From Nostoc carneum NIES-2107 (lineage in GTDB: Bacteria > Cyanobacteriota > Cyanobacteriia > Cyanobacteriales > Nostocaceae): DNA of 64,000 nucleotides. The position numbers were made by a program, and so were the translations under genes. Below are positions 29,095 to 38,299 of the stretch, piece by piece (positions within the stretch are counted from its first letter, which is position 1; every line of letters starts with the position of its first letter). The stretch spans positions 6,156,908-6,220,907 of the forward strand of contig AP018180.1 in NCBI GenBank assembly GCA_002368155.1, written 5' to 3'. Below the pieces are notes generated by a model. It did not search any database and was not told the DNA's origin. It saw only the letters and a list, made by a program, of their open reading frames with translations.

Positions 29095-30429
29095 TGACTC
29101 AGCAGCCACTTTATTTATGCTCAACTGTAGGCTTGAGAATACACAGTAGCAGCTTTCAGGTATCGTTGGTATATTTACGGCGAATTTACCCGGATTTTCA
29201 ATTGCAAAATTAAAGACGCGATATTATTCGCGTCTCATAACGTCTTTGTCTATTTGCCGAAATTTAAAGGAATATCATCTTTCTAAGAGTTATTGGCATC
29301 CGTTTCCCTGCTAGACCTCCTGTTGCAAAGATTAGGTAGTCTGTGGCTAAGAATGACATATTGCCATTTGCACTTTGTGTTTGCCTAAAGTTTATACCTA
29401 TTAACATTAATGCATTTCATAGTTAATACCTGAAGGTATAAATTCTATGATTTGCATATTCTCATCCTGGAAATTTTTATTTGCTCTAGTTACTTACTCC
29501 ATACAAATTACACATTAAATACTGAATACTGAAAGTGAAGAAAATCTTAATTTTGATTTGCGCGATATCAATATTAATTTTCGGATTTCTGTATTCACCT
29601 GTTAGACATTATGTAAATTTGCGGACGTTATGTTAATACGTGGATATGCTGAAATTTTAGGGTCTGGGACAATGATTTCAGTGTTAATTACATTACGATT
29701 TTTGATTGGCGATGCTAAAAGAAAATCTCTTGCTTTTTCTGTAGTTAAACCACTCGACTGATGTTTTGCGCTAGAGGGTTTATTAGCAAGGATTTAGGGA
29801 ATTTAAGCTCTTAGTGATAAATTCCCTGCCACTCAAATATTAAAAAAAGTTGAAAATAAAACCTATTTCTAAAGTAAATATTAAATTATCTCAGGTAGGT
29901 TAGGCTGGCTATAATGTTTCATTTTTGAGTGATTCAAATATTTTTTGCATGATGATACATGAATCAATCGTTCACGATTTCTAGCAATCCTGATAAATTG
30001 AGTTGATTGGTACCAACTTACTGAAAAAACTACTTTAACTTAGGGCAAGTTGCTACTCTTACTTATCGTATTTTTATCATATTCAATGTAGTAAATTAAA
30101 CTTTAATACTGAAAATATTTTGCCTAAAAAAGTCAACATACAATCAAGATTTCTTGACCTTGCAGGCAAACAAGAGACGAAAAACCTTGCCCTTAGTGGA
30201 CATTACTAACTATTTTAAGCTAAAGTTGTAATGAGTTTGCTTTAGACTAGGATGTGACAAAACGACAGTCAACAAACAAAAAAATTCTTGCCCTAGCCTG
30301 TGATTTTCGCAGCGTTCAAAAGCAATCGCCCAGGTAGAGGTGCAAAGTAATAGGAATATCCTCGCATATACGAATAACCAATTAACCTTGAAATGGGAAA
30401 ATTAGCCCAATAGTTAACAAACTTATAAT
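29095..30429. other. 1.3-kb gene-poor interval upstream of the Fur-family gene
   Basis: No convincing gene. A startless minus-strand frame at about 29602-29796 reads like a protein tail (TTEKARDFLLASPIKNRNVI) and may be a remnant. The right end must hold the promoter of the Fur-family gene; no operator could be fixed. Confidence 0.45.
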
Positions 30430-30876
30430 ATGCAAAAACAAACAATATCTACCAAACCAATTCGTTCTCTAGAAGATGCGCTGGAGCAGTGTCAAGTGCT
30501 AGGAATGCGGGTTAGTCGCCAGCGGCGCTTTATTCTAGAACTGCTTTGGCAAGCTAAGGAACATCTATCTGCTAGAGAGATTTACGATCGCTTAAACCAA
30601 CAAGGTAAAGAAATCGGTCATACCTCTGTTTATCAAAATTTAGAAGCTTTATCTAGTCAAGGTATTATTGAGTGTATTGAACGTTGCGACGGTCGTTTAT
30701 ACGGTAATATCAGTGACTCTCATAGTCATGTTAACTGTATAGATACTAACCAGATTCTTGATGTACATATAGAACTACCAGAAGATTTTGTTCGCCAAGT
30801 TGAACAGCAGACTGGAGTACGGATTACTGATTACAGCATCAACTTTTATGGTTACCGTAATCCTCAAGCAAGCTGA
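30430..30876 (+). CDS. Fur-family transcriptional regulator, PerR/FurC-like
   Basis: A 148-residue metalloregulator with a winged-helix DNA-binding domain (LGMRVSRQRRFILELLWQ; SAREIYDRL; HTSVYQNLEALSSQGIIE) and a dimerisation/metal domain with His ligands in SDSHSHVNC and a C-terminal VRITDYSINFYGY. It lacks paired CxxC structural-zinc motifs. The N-terminus and core recall Anabaena FurC (PerR), a peroxide-responsive repressor, but that is from memory. A pseudo-receiver/DUF3685 gene follows 264 bp downstream on the same strand. Confidence 0.9.
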   Translation: MQKQTISTKPIRSLEDALEQCQVLGMRVSRQRRFILELLWQAKEHLSAREIYDRLNQQGKEIGHTSVYQNLEALSSQGIIECIERCDGRLYGNISDSHSHVNCIDTNQILDVHIELPEDFVRQVEQQTGVRITDYSINFYGYRNPQAS

Positions 30877-31140
30877 ACTGATCTAGATGAATAGGAAGGG
30901 GGAACAGGGAATAGAGACGAAAGTTTGCTGTAATTGACGAAATGAAGTATTAGCTTAGTAGTCTAGAAAACTTTGACCGTTACGTAGTTAGCATTTTAGT
31001 TATTGAATCAAAGCTGCAGAGGTTGCTTGTAATAACTATGATGCTGGGTGCGAAAACAAGTCACAATGGGTAGGACTAACCAAAATACCAATGCTGTTTT
31101 CTCACTCAGGTAAAACAGCCTATCTGTTGTTGAACAGACT

Positions 31141-32955
31141 ATGAGCGATCGCCCTTTAAAATTATTGTTAATTGACCAAGACCCTATCTTTCGGTTGGGA
31201 CTGCGGGTAGCGTTGGCAGAAATTCCGAATTTGCAAATACTATCGGAAGTCGAAACAGATACGGCTGCTTTGCAAGTTTTAGCAGAATTCGACCAACAAG
31301 ACCCGAATTATGTCAATTTGGTGGTTTTGGAATTAGGTAATTATCGCTTTCCTCAGCTTCAGCAGCAGGGATTACAATTTTGTAGACAACTAAAAGTTTT
31401 ATACCCCAATCTTCCTGTACTACTTCTTAGTTCGGTTACAGAACCGGAACTACTTTTAGCAGCCAAAGCTGCTGGTGTAAATGGTTATTGTCCTAAAGGA
31501 ACTGCTGTTTCTGAGTTGGTTACAACTATGCAAGCAGTAGCGCAAGGTGGTTCCTTTTGGTTTACGGTTGGGGTAACTCAAAATTCAGTACTTCAAACTC
31601 AGAACTCAGTACTTACTCAAAATTCCCCACTTCCTTTTGCGAGGCTGCGAAATAATTGGCGTTTGTCAGGGATTGCTTACATTGAAGCTAGCCTGCAGTC
31701 AGTGACAGGACAATTGCAAGTGCCAGGATTACCAGTGATGGATCAGGCGATTCTCGCAGGAAGGCGGCGAGAATTATTAGCAGCGCGTTGGTTGCTGAAT
31801 CGGTTGCTGGCTACACCGCAAGAAAGACAACCAGAACAGCAGCAAGTCATACCTGATTCGATGCAACTTCCGCCTCCTGTTCCTTCATTGAATAATGCGA
31901 TCGCTCCATCAAATACATCAAATTTAGTACAACTACAAGATTCTTTACTTTTACTTAGCCCTAGAACACTGCAATCTAATTTATTTGCAGCTTGCATCAC
32001 TAAATTACAATTACCTTTAGAAAATGTCACAGATATTCCTTTAGAGATTGATATCCTGCGTGCTGATAAAAAGAGAGAATTGCTTTATTTAATTTTGCAG
32101 AAACTAGCTAAACAGTTAGATGAATTACGCGTTGCTGAGATATCAATCAATCAATTATATGATTTAAAACAATCTCTGATATATGATTTGTGGCAATCCA
32201 CAGTTGCAGATTTTTTTGGCAGATTTTCTCGGGTACCAGTAGGCGATCGCAACCTAGAAATCGTCAATATATTGTTACAAAATCCGCAACCAATACAAAC
32301 AGCAATTTTGCAAAAAATTCCTTTATTAATGGAGTTATTTACATATTTGCTCTTTCAAAGAGATTTACAAATAGATAATACTTCTTATTCAGCAGATAGC
32401 CCAGAAGCGAAGTCACAGGCATTAATAATTTTAGAAAACTTCTTAATTCAAGTAGCTAATGGGGTAGTACAACCGCTACTTAATTATTTTGCTGATGTAG
32501 AAGTAATTAAACAAGATTTTTATGACCACAGATTAATTTCTACTAGAGAGATTGAACGGTTTAGAAATGATTTGTCTTGGAAATATCGTTTAAATAATTA
32601 TATTAATGAACCAACGGCAATTTTTGAAAGCCGCTATGAGCTATTTGTCTTTGCGCCACGTGGAATTGCAAAAACCTCAATTTATGCGCCTCGTAATCAG
32701 GAATTAACCCAACTATCTGGGATGCCACTAGTGGTAACATTACTTTTAGAATTTCGGGATGCGATCGCACCTCGGCTAAAATCACTATTAGCGATTTTTG
32801 GTAGTGGTATTGTCTTCATTCTTACGCAAGTGATTGGTCGGGGTTTGGGTTTAATTGGTCGCGGAATTCTTCAAGGAATTGGTAATGTTTCGTTAACAGA
32901 AAAAAATCTGAGGCGTAATAGCGATAAGGGACAGAGAACAGGTAACAGAGGATGA
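31141..32955 (+). CDS. Receiver-like domain fused to DUF3685 (Ycf55-like)
   Basis: A 604-residue protein. Residues 1-140 have the receiver fold (LKLLLIDQDPIFRLGLRVAL; LPVLLLSSV; AAGVNGYCPKGT), but the phospho-acceptor position reads VVLELGN, Glu instead of Asp. A low-complexity linker at ~146-163 (QNSVLQTQNSVLTQNSPLP) is encoded by heptad-like repeats. The rest (about 170-585) is the DUF3685/Ycf55 type region of cyanobacteria and red-algal plastids, with a C-terminal hydrophobic segment (SLLAIFGSGIVFILTQVIG) that may touch membrane. The function is unknown. Confidence 0.8.
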   Translation: MSDRPLKLLLIDQDPIFRLGLRVALAEIPNLQILSEVETDTAALQVLAEFDQQDPNYVNLVVLELGNYRFPQLQQQGLQFCRQLKVLYPNLPVLLLSSVTEPELLLAAKAAGVNGYCPKGTAVSELVTTMQAVAQGGSFWFTVGVTQNSVLQTQNSVLTQNSPLPFARLRNNWRLSGIAYIEASLQSVTGQLQVPGLPVMDQAILAGRRRELLAARWLLNRLLATPQERQPEQQQVIPDSMQLPPPVPSLNNAIAPSNTSNLVQLQDSLLLLSPRTLQSNLFAACITKLQLPLENVTDIPLEIDILRADKKRELLYLILQKLAKQLDELRVAEISINQLYDLKQSLIYDLWQSTVADFFGRFSRVPVGDRNLEIVNILLQNPQPIQTAILQKIPLLMELFTYLLFQRDLQIDNTSYSADSPEAKSQALIILENFLIQVANGVVQPLLNYFADVEVIKQDFYDHRLISTREIERFRNDLSWKYRLNNYINEPTAIFESRYELFVFAPRGIAKTSIYAPRNQELTQLSGMPLVVTLLLEFRDAIAPRLKSLLAIFGSGIVFILTQVIGRGLGLIGRGILQGIGNVSLTEKNLRRNSDKGQRTGNRG

Positions 32956-33057
32956 TTGAAGAGTGTTTTTATAGTGAGAAGTTTTGCAGGAGAATCTCAA
33001 AAATCTAGTCATCTTCTGAATCTGCTTAAGAGGTTATTTATAAAGTAAAAATAAAAT

Positions 33058-33256
33058 TACTGTAGGGGAGCCAGTCGTGTGGGCGGGTTCCCCGACTTGA
33101 GCGAACTGGCGTTGTGTTAGGCGCTGATTTCCAATATGATTGGTCGCAGAAGAACTATTTTAGCGCCTAACGCACCGCCGCATCGATGGTGCGTTACGGC
33201 TAAATTTAATTGTCTCTATGTCGCAAATCCTTTCATAGCCGTAACACACCCTACTT
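33058..33256. repeat. Cluster of palindromic repeats
   Basis: It begins CTGTAGGGGAGCCAGTCG...GACTTGAGCGAACTGGCG and continues with GCGCCTAACGCACC, GATGGTGCGTTACGG and GCCGTAACACACCCTAC units. Several arms pair with each other. Such GCGTTACGG/CCGTAACGC units recur near 45060, 46800, 49850 and 59500. Confidence 0.65.
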
Positions 33257-33261
33257 AAGAT

Positions 33262-33540
33262 TTACTTTATAAATGGTCTATAATTCTCACATATTTGACG
33301 TAATTTCTCTTCTAGCCGTTCCATAAAAACTTCACTATTTAGTACGTCTCCACGTTCAATAGAAGCAAGTCCTACAGCTATTTTTTGCTGAACTTCTGCT
33401 TCCCATTCCTGATAGCCATTTTCCCATTCTTCTAGAAGTTTTAATGCTTGAGCAATAACATCTTCAGCACTTTCATATCTACCTGTAGCAATTCGGTTTT
33501 GAATAAACTGTTCGTATTCGGCTTTTAGTTGGATGTTCAT
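33262..33540 (-). CDS. ParD/CopG-type antitoxin, no toxin partner
   Basis: A 92-residue protein with a ribbon-helix-helix type N-terminus (MNIQLKAEYEQFIQNRIATG, RYESAEDVIAQALKLLEEWE) as in ParD antitoxins, and a charged helical C-terminus. In type II systems a ParE toxin gene normally follows within a few bases. Here only repeat DNA follows, and no ParE-like frame is visible on either side, so it appears to be an orphan. It could act as a stand-alone repressor or antidote to a distant toxin. Confidence 0.8.
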   Translation of the reverse strand: MNIQLKAEYEQFIQNRIATGRYESAEDVIAQALKLLEEWENGYQEWEAEVQQKIAVGLASIERGDVLNSEVFMERLEEKLRQICENYRPFIK

Positions 33541-33660
33541 AATTTTTACTTTTAGTCTAGGTAATTAAGATAAATACAAATAAGCCTGAATTTCAGATCC
33601 ACTTTGTTTATATTATCGAAGTGTTAAAGCTTATTTTTCATCAATAAAAGGTCTGAGAAA

Positions 33661-34389
33661 ATGACTAATGACTGGAGCAGCTATCACAATTTTATCGGAT
33701 TAGCAGCATCTTATAGTTATGCGATCGCACTGCTTCTCTTTGGTGAGGGATTAGGGAGGCTATTTCATGTCCCACCAAATTTAACTCGTAAAATTATCCA
33801 TGTGGGTGCAGGAATGTGGGTATTTGGTATTCTGCTACTATTTCACAGTTGGGAAATAGGCATTGTACCGTTTGCTAGCTTTATTGTCGTTAATTACTTG
33901 CTTTACCGTTACCGAATTGTGAAAGCTATGGATACTGATGACAGTTCACCAGGTACAGTTTATTTTGCCATTTCTGTAACGCTGCTGTTTGGATTGCTGT
34001 GGCGACCATCTGGGCCAGTAGATAATGTTGCGATCGCGGTGGCTGGAGTCATGGCGATGACTTGGGGTGATGCGCTAGCAGCATTAATTGGTAGGCGTTT
34101 TGGACAACATAAATATCAGGTGGGAAGTTCTGTCCGTTCTTGGGAGGGTTCAGTAACAATGTTGCTTGTGAGTACGACAGTAATTTTTTTAGTATTGCTG
34201 TTACTACCAAGTTCATTACTGAGTCCTTTAGCAGTAACTTATAGTTTTGAAAAAGCTTTTTTAGCTGCTGTTATTAGCGGTGCTTTTGCAACCTTAGCTG
34301 AAGGTGTTTCACCTCATGGTACAGATAATCTTAGTGTTCCCTTAGTAACCGCAAGTGTTATTTGGTTATTGAACTATTTTTATTTCTAG
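33661..34389 (+). CDS. Phytol/polyprenol kinase family membrane protein (VTE5-like)
   Basis: A 242-residue protein with about six transmembrane segments. It carries the family motifs LTRKIIHVGAGMWVFG, TVYFAISVTLLFG, GDALAALIGRRFGQHKY, RSWEGSVTMLLVS and EGVSPHGTDNLSVP. These CTP-dependent kinases phosphorylate phytol or related prenols, recycling chlorophyll-derived phytol for tocopherol synthesis. It ends two bases before the convergent Cys-rich gene. Confidence 0.88.
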   Translation: MTNDWSSYHNFIGLAASYSYAIALLLFGEGLGRLFHVPPNLTRKIIHVGAGMWVFGILLLFHSWEIGIVPFASFIVVNYLLYRYRIVKAMDTDDSSPGTVYFAISVTLLFGLLWRPSGPVDNVAIAVAGVMAMTWGDALAALIGRRFGQHKYQVGSSVRSWEGSVTMLLVSTTVIFLVLLLLPSSLLSPLAVTYSFEKAFLAAVISGAFATLAEGVSPHGTDNLSVPLVTASVIWLLNYFYF

Positions 34390-34391
34390 TT

Positions 34392-34595
34392 TTAAGCTTC
34401 ATCATTACCAAAAGTGACACAAGGACTGTCAATTTCTTGTGCTGGATTAAAGGAACTACAAAACATAACTCTAGCGCAATTAATACCTGATTCTTCGGGA
34501 TGAATGCATTCGATACAATCTTCTACTTTTATATGAAAAGCGCAGTCATGACAGATACTTTGAGATGGCGGTGTTTGCAGAGATTCTTCATTCAT
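34392..34595 (-). CDS. Small Cys-rich protein
   Basis: A 67-residue soluble protein with seven cysteines, spaced ICHDCAFH, DCIECIHP, NCARVMFC and SPCV, suggesting a zinc or iron-sulfur site or disulfides. ATG 34595 was chosen because longer versions overlap the upstream flavoprotein gene and add an unrelated hydrophobic stretch. It lies 61 bp after the flavoprotein gene on the same strand, so the two may be co-expressed. I do not recognise a family. Confidence 0.55.
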   Translation of the reverse strand: MNEESLQTPPSQSICHDCAFHIKVEDCIECIHPEESGINCARVMFCSSFNPAQEIDSPCVTFGNDEA

Positions 34596-34656
34596 ATTGG
34601 TCAAGTATTTGAAGATAAAAAATACTCCAAAACAGCAAATAATATAGAAAAATATT

Positions 34657-36126
34657 TTATAAATTCCAATCGCGACGAACAGCAAAGAAACTTTCGATAA
34701 ATTCTTGCCAAGCAATGTTACTATTGGATTTTTGTTGAAGCCAATCTCTGGTACATTGCTCAATAATTTCTGTAAAACTGGGATACAAGGGAGACAAATT
34801 TTCTAAATGCTGAATTTTAGTATTTTGAGACATTGCTAAAGCGATGAAATTAATTAACTCTCCTGCTGTTGAGCCAAATATTTCGGCTCCTAAAATTTCT
34901 CCGTTGCGTAAAACAATTAATTTACAAATACCTGTAGTTTCACCACGAATTTGGGCTGATGCTAATGATTTAAAATATTGACGTAAAACTAAAATCTCAT
35001 TGGGATTATATTGCCGTCTTGCTTGTGTCTCTGTTAAACCTATTTTTGCTAACATCGGTTGCAAAAATATTCCTAAAGGAATGCACCGATAATTAACTTG
35101 TAATCTTGAGAAAAAGAGGGCATTTTTGATGGCAATTCTCGCTTCATAATTAGCGACATTAGCAAAGTCATAACCACCAATCACATCACCACAAGCATAA
35201 ATGCGGGGATTGGTAGTTTGCAGTTTATTATTTACTACTAAATGCCGTTTATACCATTTCACATCTACTGCTGCTAAATTGAGGGATTCAACATTTGGTT
35301 GCTGTCCAGTTGCCACTATAATTTCATCAGTTTCTATTGCTTTATCTCCAGCTTGAATCCACTTTTTATCATCAATTCGCATGACTTGAGTGACGGGTGT
35401 GTCTGTCAGGACGCGCACACCATCAATTTCTAACTGTGCTTGCAATAGTTGGGCAATTTCTGGATCGATATCCGGTAGAATTTGCGGACGTTTGACAACC
35501 AGTGTCACATGACAACCCAAGCGCGCTAAGGTTTGCGCCACTTCTATACTTTGAGGAACACCGCCAAGAATAATCCATTCTTTGGGCAGTGATGTCTTGG
35601 ATTTGCAGCGTTCATCAAGGAATTGCCAAATATTCCCTAAAGTAAGGTAATCGGTAGTTGATAATCCTTCAATTTCGGGTATGGCTGGACGAGAACCACT
35701 AGCTAGCAAATAAGTGCGTGCGCGTAGTAGGCGTTGGCTAACAGCAAATACGAGATGAGGGGAAGATTGAAATTGACCATTCTCACAAATAACATCAACT
35801 CCCATAGCCGCCAGGTGAGGAAGAGAATGTTGTGCTTCTAAATTAGCGATCGCATTTTTTGCATATAGTATCGCCTCTGGCAATGCCACAGATATTGGAG
35901 TGTTTTCTTGAGTTTCAACTTGTGAGGAATGAATATTCAGCCCAACTTGATTATTAAGATACTGTGCTAAGTTGCCAATTTCACTAATAGTTTGGTGATA
36001 CACAAACCCATAGTTAACTTTGGGTTCTACCAAAGCGACTTTAGCACGTAGTTGGGTAGCAACTAGGGCAGCGTAGCGTCCAGCCAGACTACCACCAATA
36101 ATTACAACATCGTAGTCAATAGTCAT
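34657..36126 (-). CDS. FAD-dependent pyridine-nucleotide oxidoreductase without redox cysteines
   Basis: A 489-residue two-dinucleotide-binding flavoprotein. It has the FAD motif YDVVIIGGSLAGRYAA at the N-terminus, a NAD(P) motif EWIILGGVPQSIEVAQTLA near 185, ATGQQPN and NPRIYACGDVIGGYDFA near 310, plus a C-terminal dimerisation domain. The region where disulfide reductases carry CxxxxC reads VEPKVNYGFVYHQTISE and has no cysteine. The C-terminal HPT motif is replaced by LYPSFTE. It therefore cannot be a classical dithiol reductase; a quinone or other electron acceptor is possible. Confidence 0.85.
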   Translation of the reverse strand: MTIDYDVVIIGGSLAGRYAALVATQLRAKVALVEPKVNYGFVYHQTISEIGNLAQYLNNQVGLNIHSSQVETQENTPISVALPEAILYAKNAIANLEAQHSLPHLAAMGVDVICENGQFQSSPHLVFAVSQRLLRARTYLLASGSRPAIPEIEGLSTTDYLTLGNIWQFLDERCKSKTSLPKEWIILGGVPQSIEVAQTLARLGCHVTLVVKRPQILPDIDPEIAQLLQAQLEIDGVRVLTDTPVTQVMRIDDKKWIQAGDKAIETDEIIVATGQQPNVESLNLAAVDVKWYKRHLVVNNKLQTTNPRIYACGDVIGGYDFANVANYEARIAIKNALFFSRLQVNYRCIPLGIFLQPMLAKIGLTETQARRQYNPNEILVLRQYFKSLASAQIRGETTGICKLIVLRNGEILGAEIFGSTAGELINFIALAMSQNTKIQHLENLSPLYPSFTEIIEQCTRDWLQQKSNSNIAWQEFIESFFAVRRDWNL

Positions 36127-36232
36127 TAGCTAAGTAGTTGTGCAAGATACATTTATGGAGAGAGAACAAGGAACAGAAGAACAATCTGTGTACTTAATTC
36201 TATGGAGATACTTAATATTTATTAATAATAAT

Positions 36233-36371
36233 CAGGACTTATGCAACTGGCACAGTGATCCTCTGGCATAAGAGTCAAGAGTCAAGGGTCAAAAATTTAG
36301 GTTTTTTGGACTTTTGACATTTGACCCTTGACAAACCTAAACGAAAAAAACATGACACTTGCGTAATTCCT
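36233..36371. mobile_element. MITE-like element, family 1, copy 1
   Basis: A 139-bp non-coding element starting CAGGACTTATGCAACTGG and ending GACACTTGCGTAATTCCT, imperfect terminal inverted repeats. Inside, GAGTCAA heptads pair with TTTGACCCTTGAC, so the whole can fold into one long hairpin. It is flanked by AATAAT on both sides (low complexity). A second copy lies at 60401-60558. Confidence 0.75.
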
Positions 36372-36439
36372 AATAATGATTTAGTAAGTGGCCAGTGGAA
36401 AATCAAAAATCACTGGCCACTAAAAACTGACAACAGAAC

Positions 36440-37516
36440 TCAGCACTCACTACTCATAACTGAGTGTAACGCCGTGAGTAAGCGTTGATTATCGACTTGA
36501 GTACGTACAGCAACTCTAAAAAAGCGATCGCCTAGTTCTTTAAAACTCAGGCAATCACGAATTAAAACCTGATGATGCTTGAGTAATTGCTGCTGTAAAT
36601 CAGAAACAGACTCTTTTGACTCTACCAGTAAAAAGTTAGCAGCACCTTTTCCTGGTATTAATCCTGGGATGGCTTCTAAACCCCCCAAGAGTTGATTTCT
36701 TGCAGGAGGTAACCATAACCAAGTTTGCTGTTGAAATTCCCTATCTTGAAGTGCCGCAATTGCCGCCGCAGCCGCTAACGTGTTTACTGGCCAGGGGTCA
36801 CGCCACAATTGCCATCTTGATAGGCGGTGAGGATGAGCGATCGCATATCCCAGTCTCAGCCCTGGGAGACTGTAAAATTTTGTGAGCGATCGCAACACTA
36901 CTAAATTCTCGTATTCCTGTATCAGCGAAATCAGACTTTGTTCCTCTTCGGGAGGTAAAAAGTCCATAAACGCTTCATCTACCACTACCAAACCAAACTG
37001 ATCCAGGTAGGGAAGAATTGATTGCCGCAAAAAAAGTTTTCCTGTTGGGTTATGGGGATTATTAAGGAGTAGCCCTACTTCTTTTAAGTTTTGTGCTTTG
37101 TCAAGAAACAATGACAAATCCGCCTCAGATTCCCAATCAACAGGGAACTCCAGTAATTGAGCGTTATATGCCGATAGAGTTCGGTAGTAGTCGCCAAAAG
37201 CTGGAGTCATAACAACTGTTGCGGCTAATTCTGCCAATTCCCGACCTACTAAAGTAAGTAATTCTGCCGAGCCGTTACCTGGCAGAATAAACTCAGAAGG
37301 CAGTTGATGAAAGTGACTGAGAGCTAATCTCAGTTCACTGTAACTGGGATCTGGATAGTGCCGAAGATTACCAATATGGGACTGAATAGCCGCGATCGCG
37401 CTATCTGGTGGCCCCAAAGGGCTAATACTGGCAGAAAAATCCAGAATGGCATCAGGGGGACAGCCAGCCAGCGCTGCTGCCCAAGCTAAATTCCCCCCAT
37501 GTGCAGGTTGCCGCAT
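36440..37516 (-). CDS. cobD: Threonine-phosphate decarboxylase-like PLP enzyme (CobD)
   Basis: A 358-residue fold-type I aminotransferase-like protein. It opens with MRQPAHGGNL, typical of CobD, and has LDFSASISPLGPP, LPGNGSAELL, LLNNPHNPTGKL, VVDEAFMDF and the PLP lysine in LRSLTKFYSLPGLRLGY. CobD makes (R)-1-amino-2-propanol phosphate for the lower ligand of cobalamin; cyanobacteria make pseudocobalamin. A HisC-type function is the alternative. Start at ATG 37516. It lies 26 bp downstream of the HU gene, same strand. Confidence 0.82.
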   Translation of the reverse strand: MRQPAHGGNLAWAAALAGCPPDAILDFSASISPLGPPDSAIAAIQSHIGNLRHYPDPSYSELRLALSHFHQLPSEFILPGNGSAELLTLVGRELAELAATVVMTPAFGDYYRTLSAYNAQLLEFPVDWESEADLSLFLDKAQNLKEVGLLLNNPHNPTGKLFLRQSILPYLDQFGLVVVDEAFMDFLPPEEEQSLISLIQEYENLVVLRSLTKFYSLPGLRLGYAIAHPHRLSRWQLWRDPWPVNTLAAAAAIAALQDREFQQQTWLWLPPARNQLLGGLEAIPGLIPGKGAANFLLVESKESVSDLQQQLLKHHQVLIRDCLSFKELGDRFFRVAVRTQVDNQRLLTALHSVMSSEC

Positions 37517-37542
37517 CAAATCTAGGTTCCTAAGCAGAAAAC

Positions 37543-37827
37543 CTATGATTTTGGGGGTGCAACCTTTTCCCTAAACAACTTCCCAGCAGAGAAAGCTGGA
37601 ACTTTAGTAGCGGGAATTTCCATCTTTTCATTAGTTTTGGGGTTACGACCTTCACGGGCTTTACGTTCCCGTGATTCAAAGGAACCAAAACCAACTAGGG
37701 TTACCTTATCGCCAGAGGAAACAGCTTCGATAATTGTTTCCAAAGCAGCAGTTAAAACTGCGTCTGCTTGCTTCTTGGTAACGCTAGCCTTTTCAGCTAC
37801 TGCATCAACTAATTCACCTTTGTTCAT
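37543..37827 (-). CDS. hup: Histone-like DNA-binding protein HU
   Basis: A 94-residue HU family protein: MNKGELVDAVAEKASVTKKQ, the saddle (LVGFGSFESRERKAREGRNP) and DNA-contacting arm, and a C-terminal helix (KVPAFSAGKLFREKV). It bends and compacts DNA and is required for heterocyst differentiation in Anabaena relatives. A strong AAGGAG lies six bases before the ATG. Confidence 0.97.
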   Translation of the reverse strand: MNKGELVDAVAEKASVTKKQADAVLTAALETIIEAVSSGDKVTLVGFGSFESRERKAREGRNPKTNEKMEIPATKVPAFSAGKLFREKVAPPKS

Positions 37828-38123
37828 ATAAACTCCTTGAGGTTTACTTGAGATTCTCTACAGATGCACCCTGATGCATCTTTACCAAAATCTCTGTTTT
37901 GGGGGATACAAAAGCCTGCCTTTGGGAGCATTTTTACTCAAAATGCCTGCAAATCCCATTGGCTCGACTTTTCAATGAATCATTCTAAGGTGAACAAGCC
38001 AGATGTGGATATATGAAACCATTAATTTATATAGATTTCAGGATTTTTTGTGTTTTTAGGGTCAATGTTGCCCTCGAAACCAGCATTTTGGTAGGAAAAA
38101 ATACTTAGTGAAAACTCTGGTGT

Positions 38124-38297
38124 CGGGGACTGGGGATTGGGGACTGGGGATTGGGGACTGGGGATTGGGGATTGGGGATTGGGGATTGGGGATTTGGGAT
38201 GAGGGATGAGGGAGATGAGGGAGATGAGGGAGAATATAAATCTCTATTACCCATTACCAATTACCCCATGCCCAATGCCCCATGCCCCATGCCCATT
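38124..38297. repeat. STRR tract between HU and the pentapeptide gene
   Basis: About a dozen GGGGATT/GGGGACT heptads, then GGGATGA and GGGAGAT units, ending in CCCATGC/CCCAATG units in opposite orientation. It reaches to three bases from the 3' end of the pentapeptide-repeat gene. The rest of the 37828-38299 interval shows no gene. Confidence 0.85.
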
Positions 38298-38299
38298 TC

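Noticed and set aside
34596-34763. 56-residue hydrophobic extension of the Cys-rich protein
   Set aside because: It overlaps the 3' end of the flavoprotein gene and looks like a shadow frame; ATG 34595 is cleaner.
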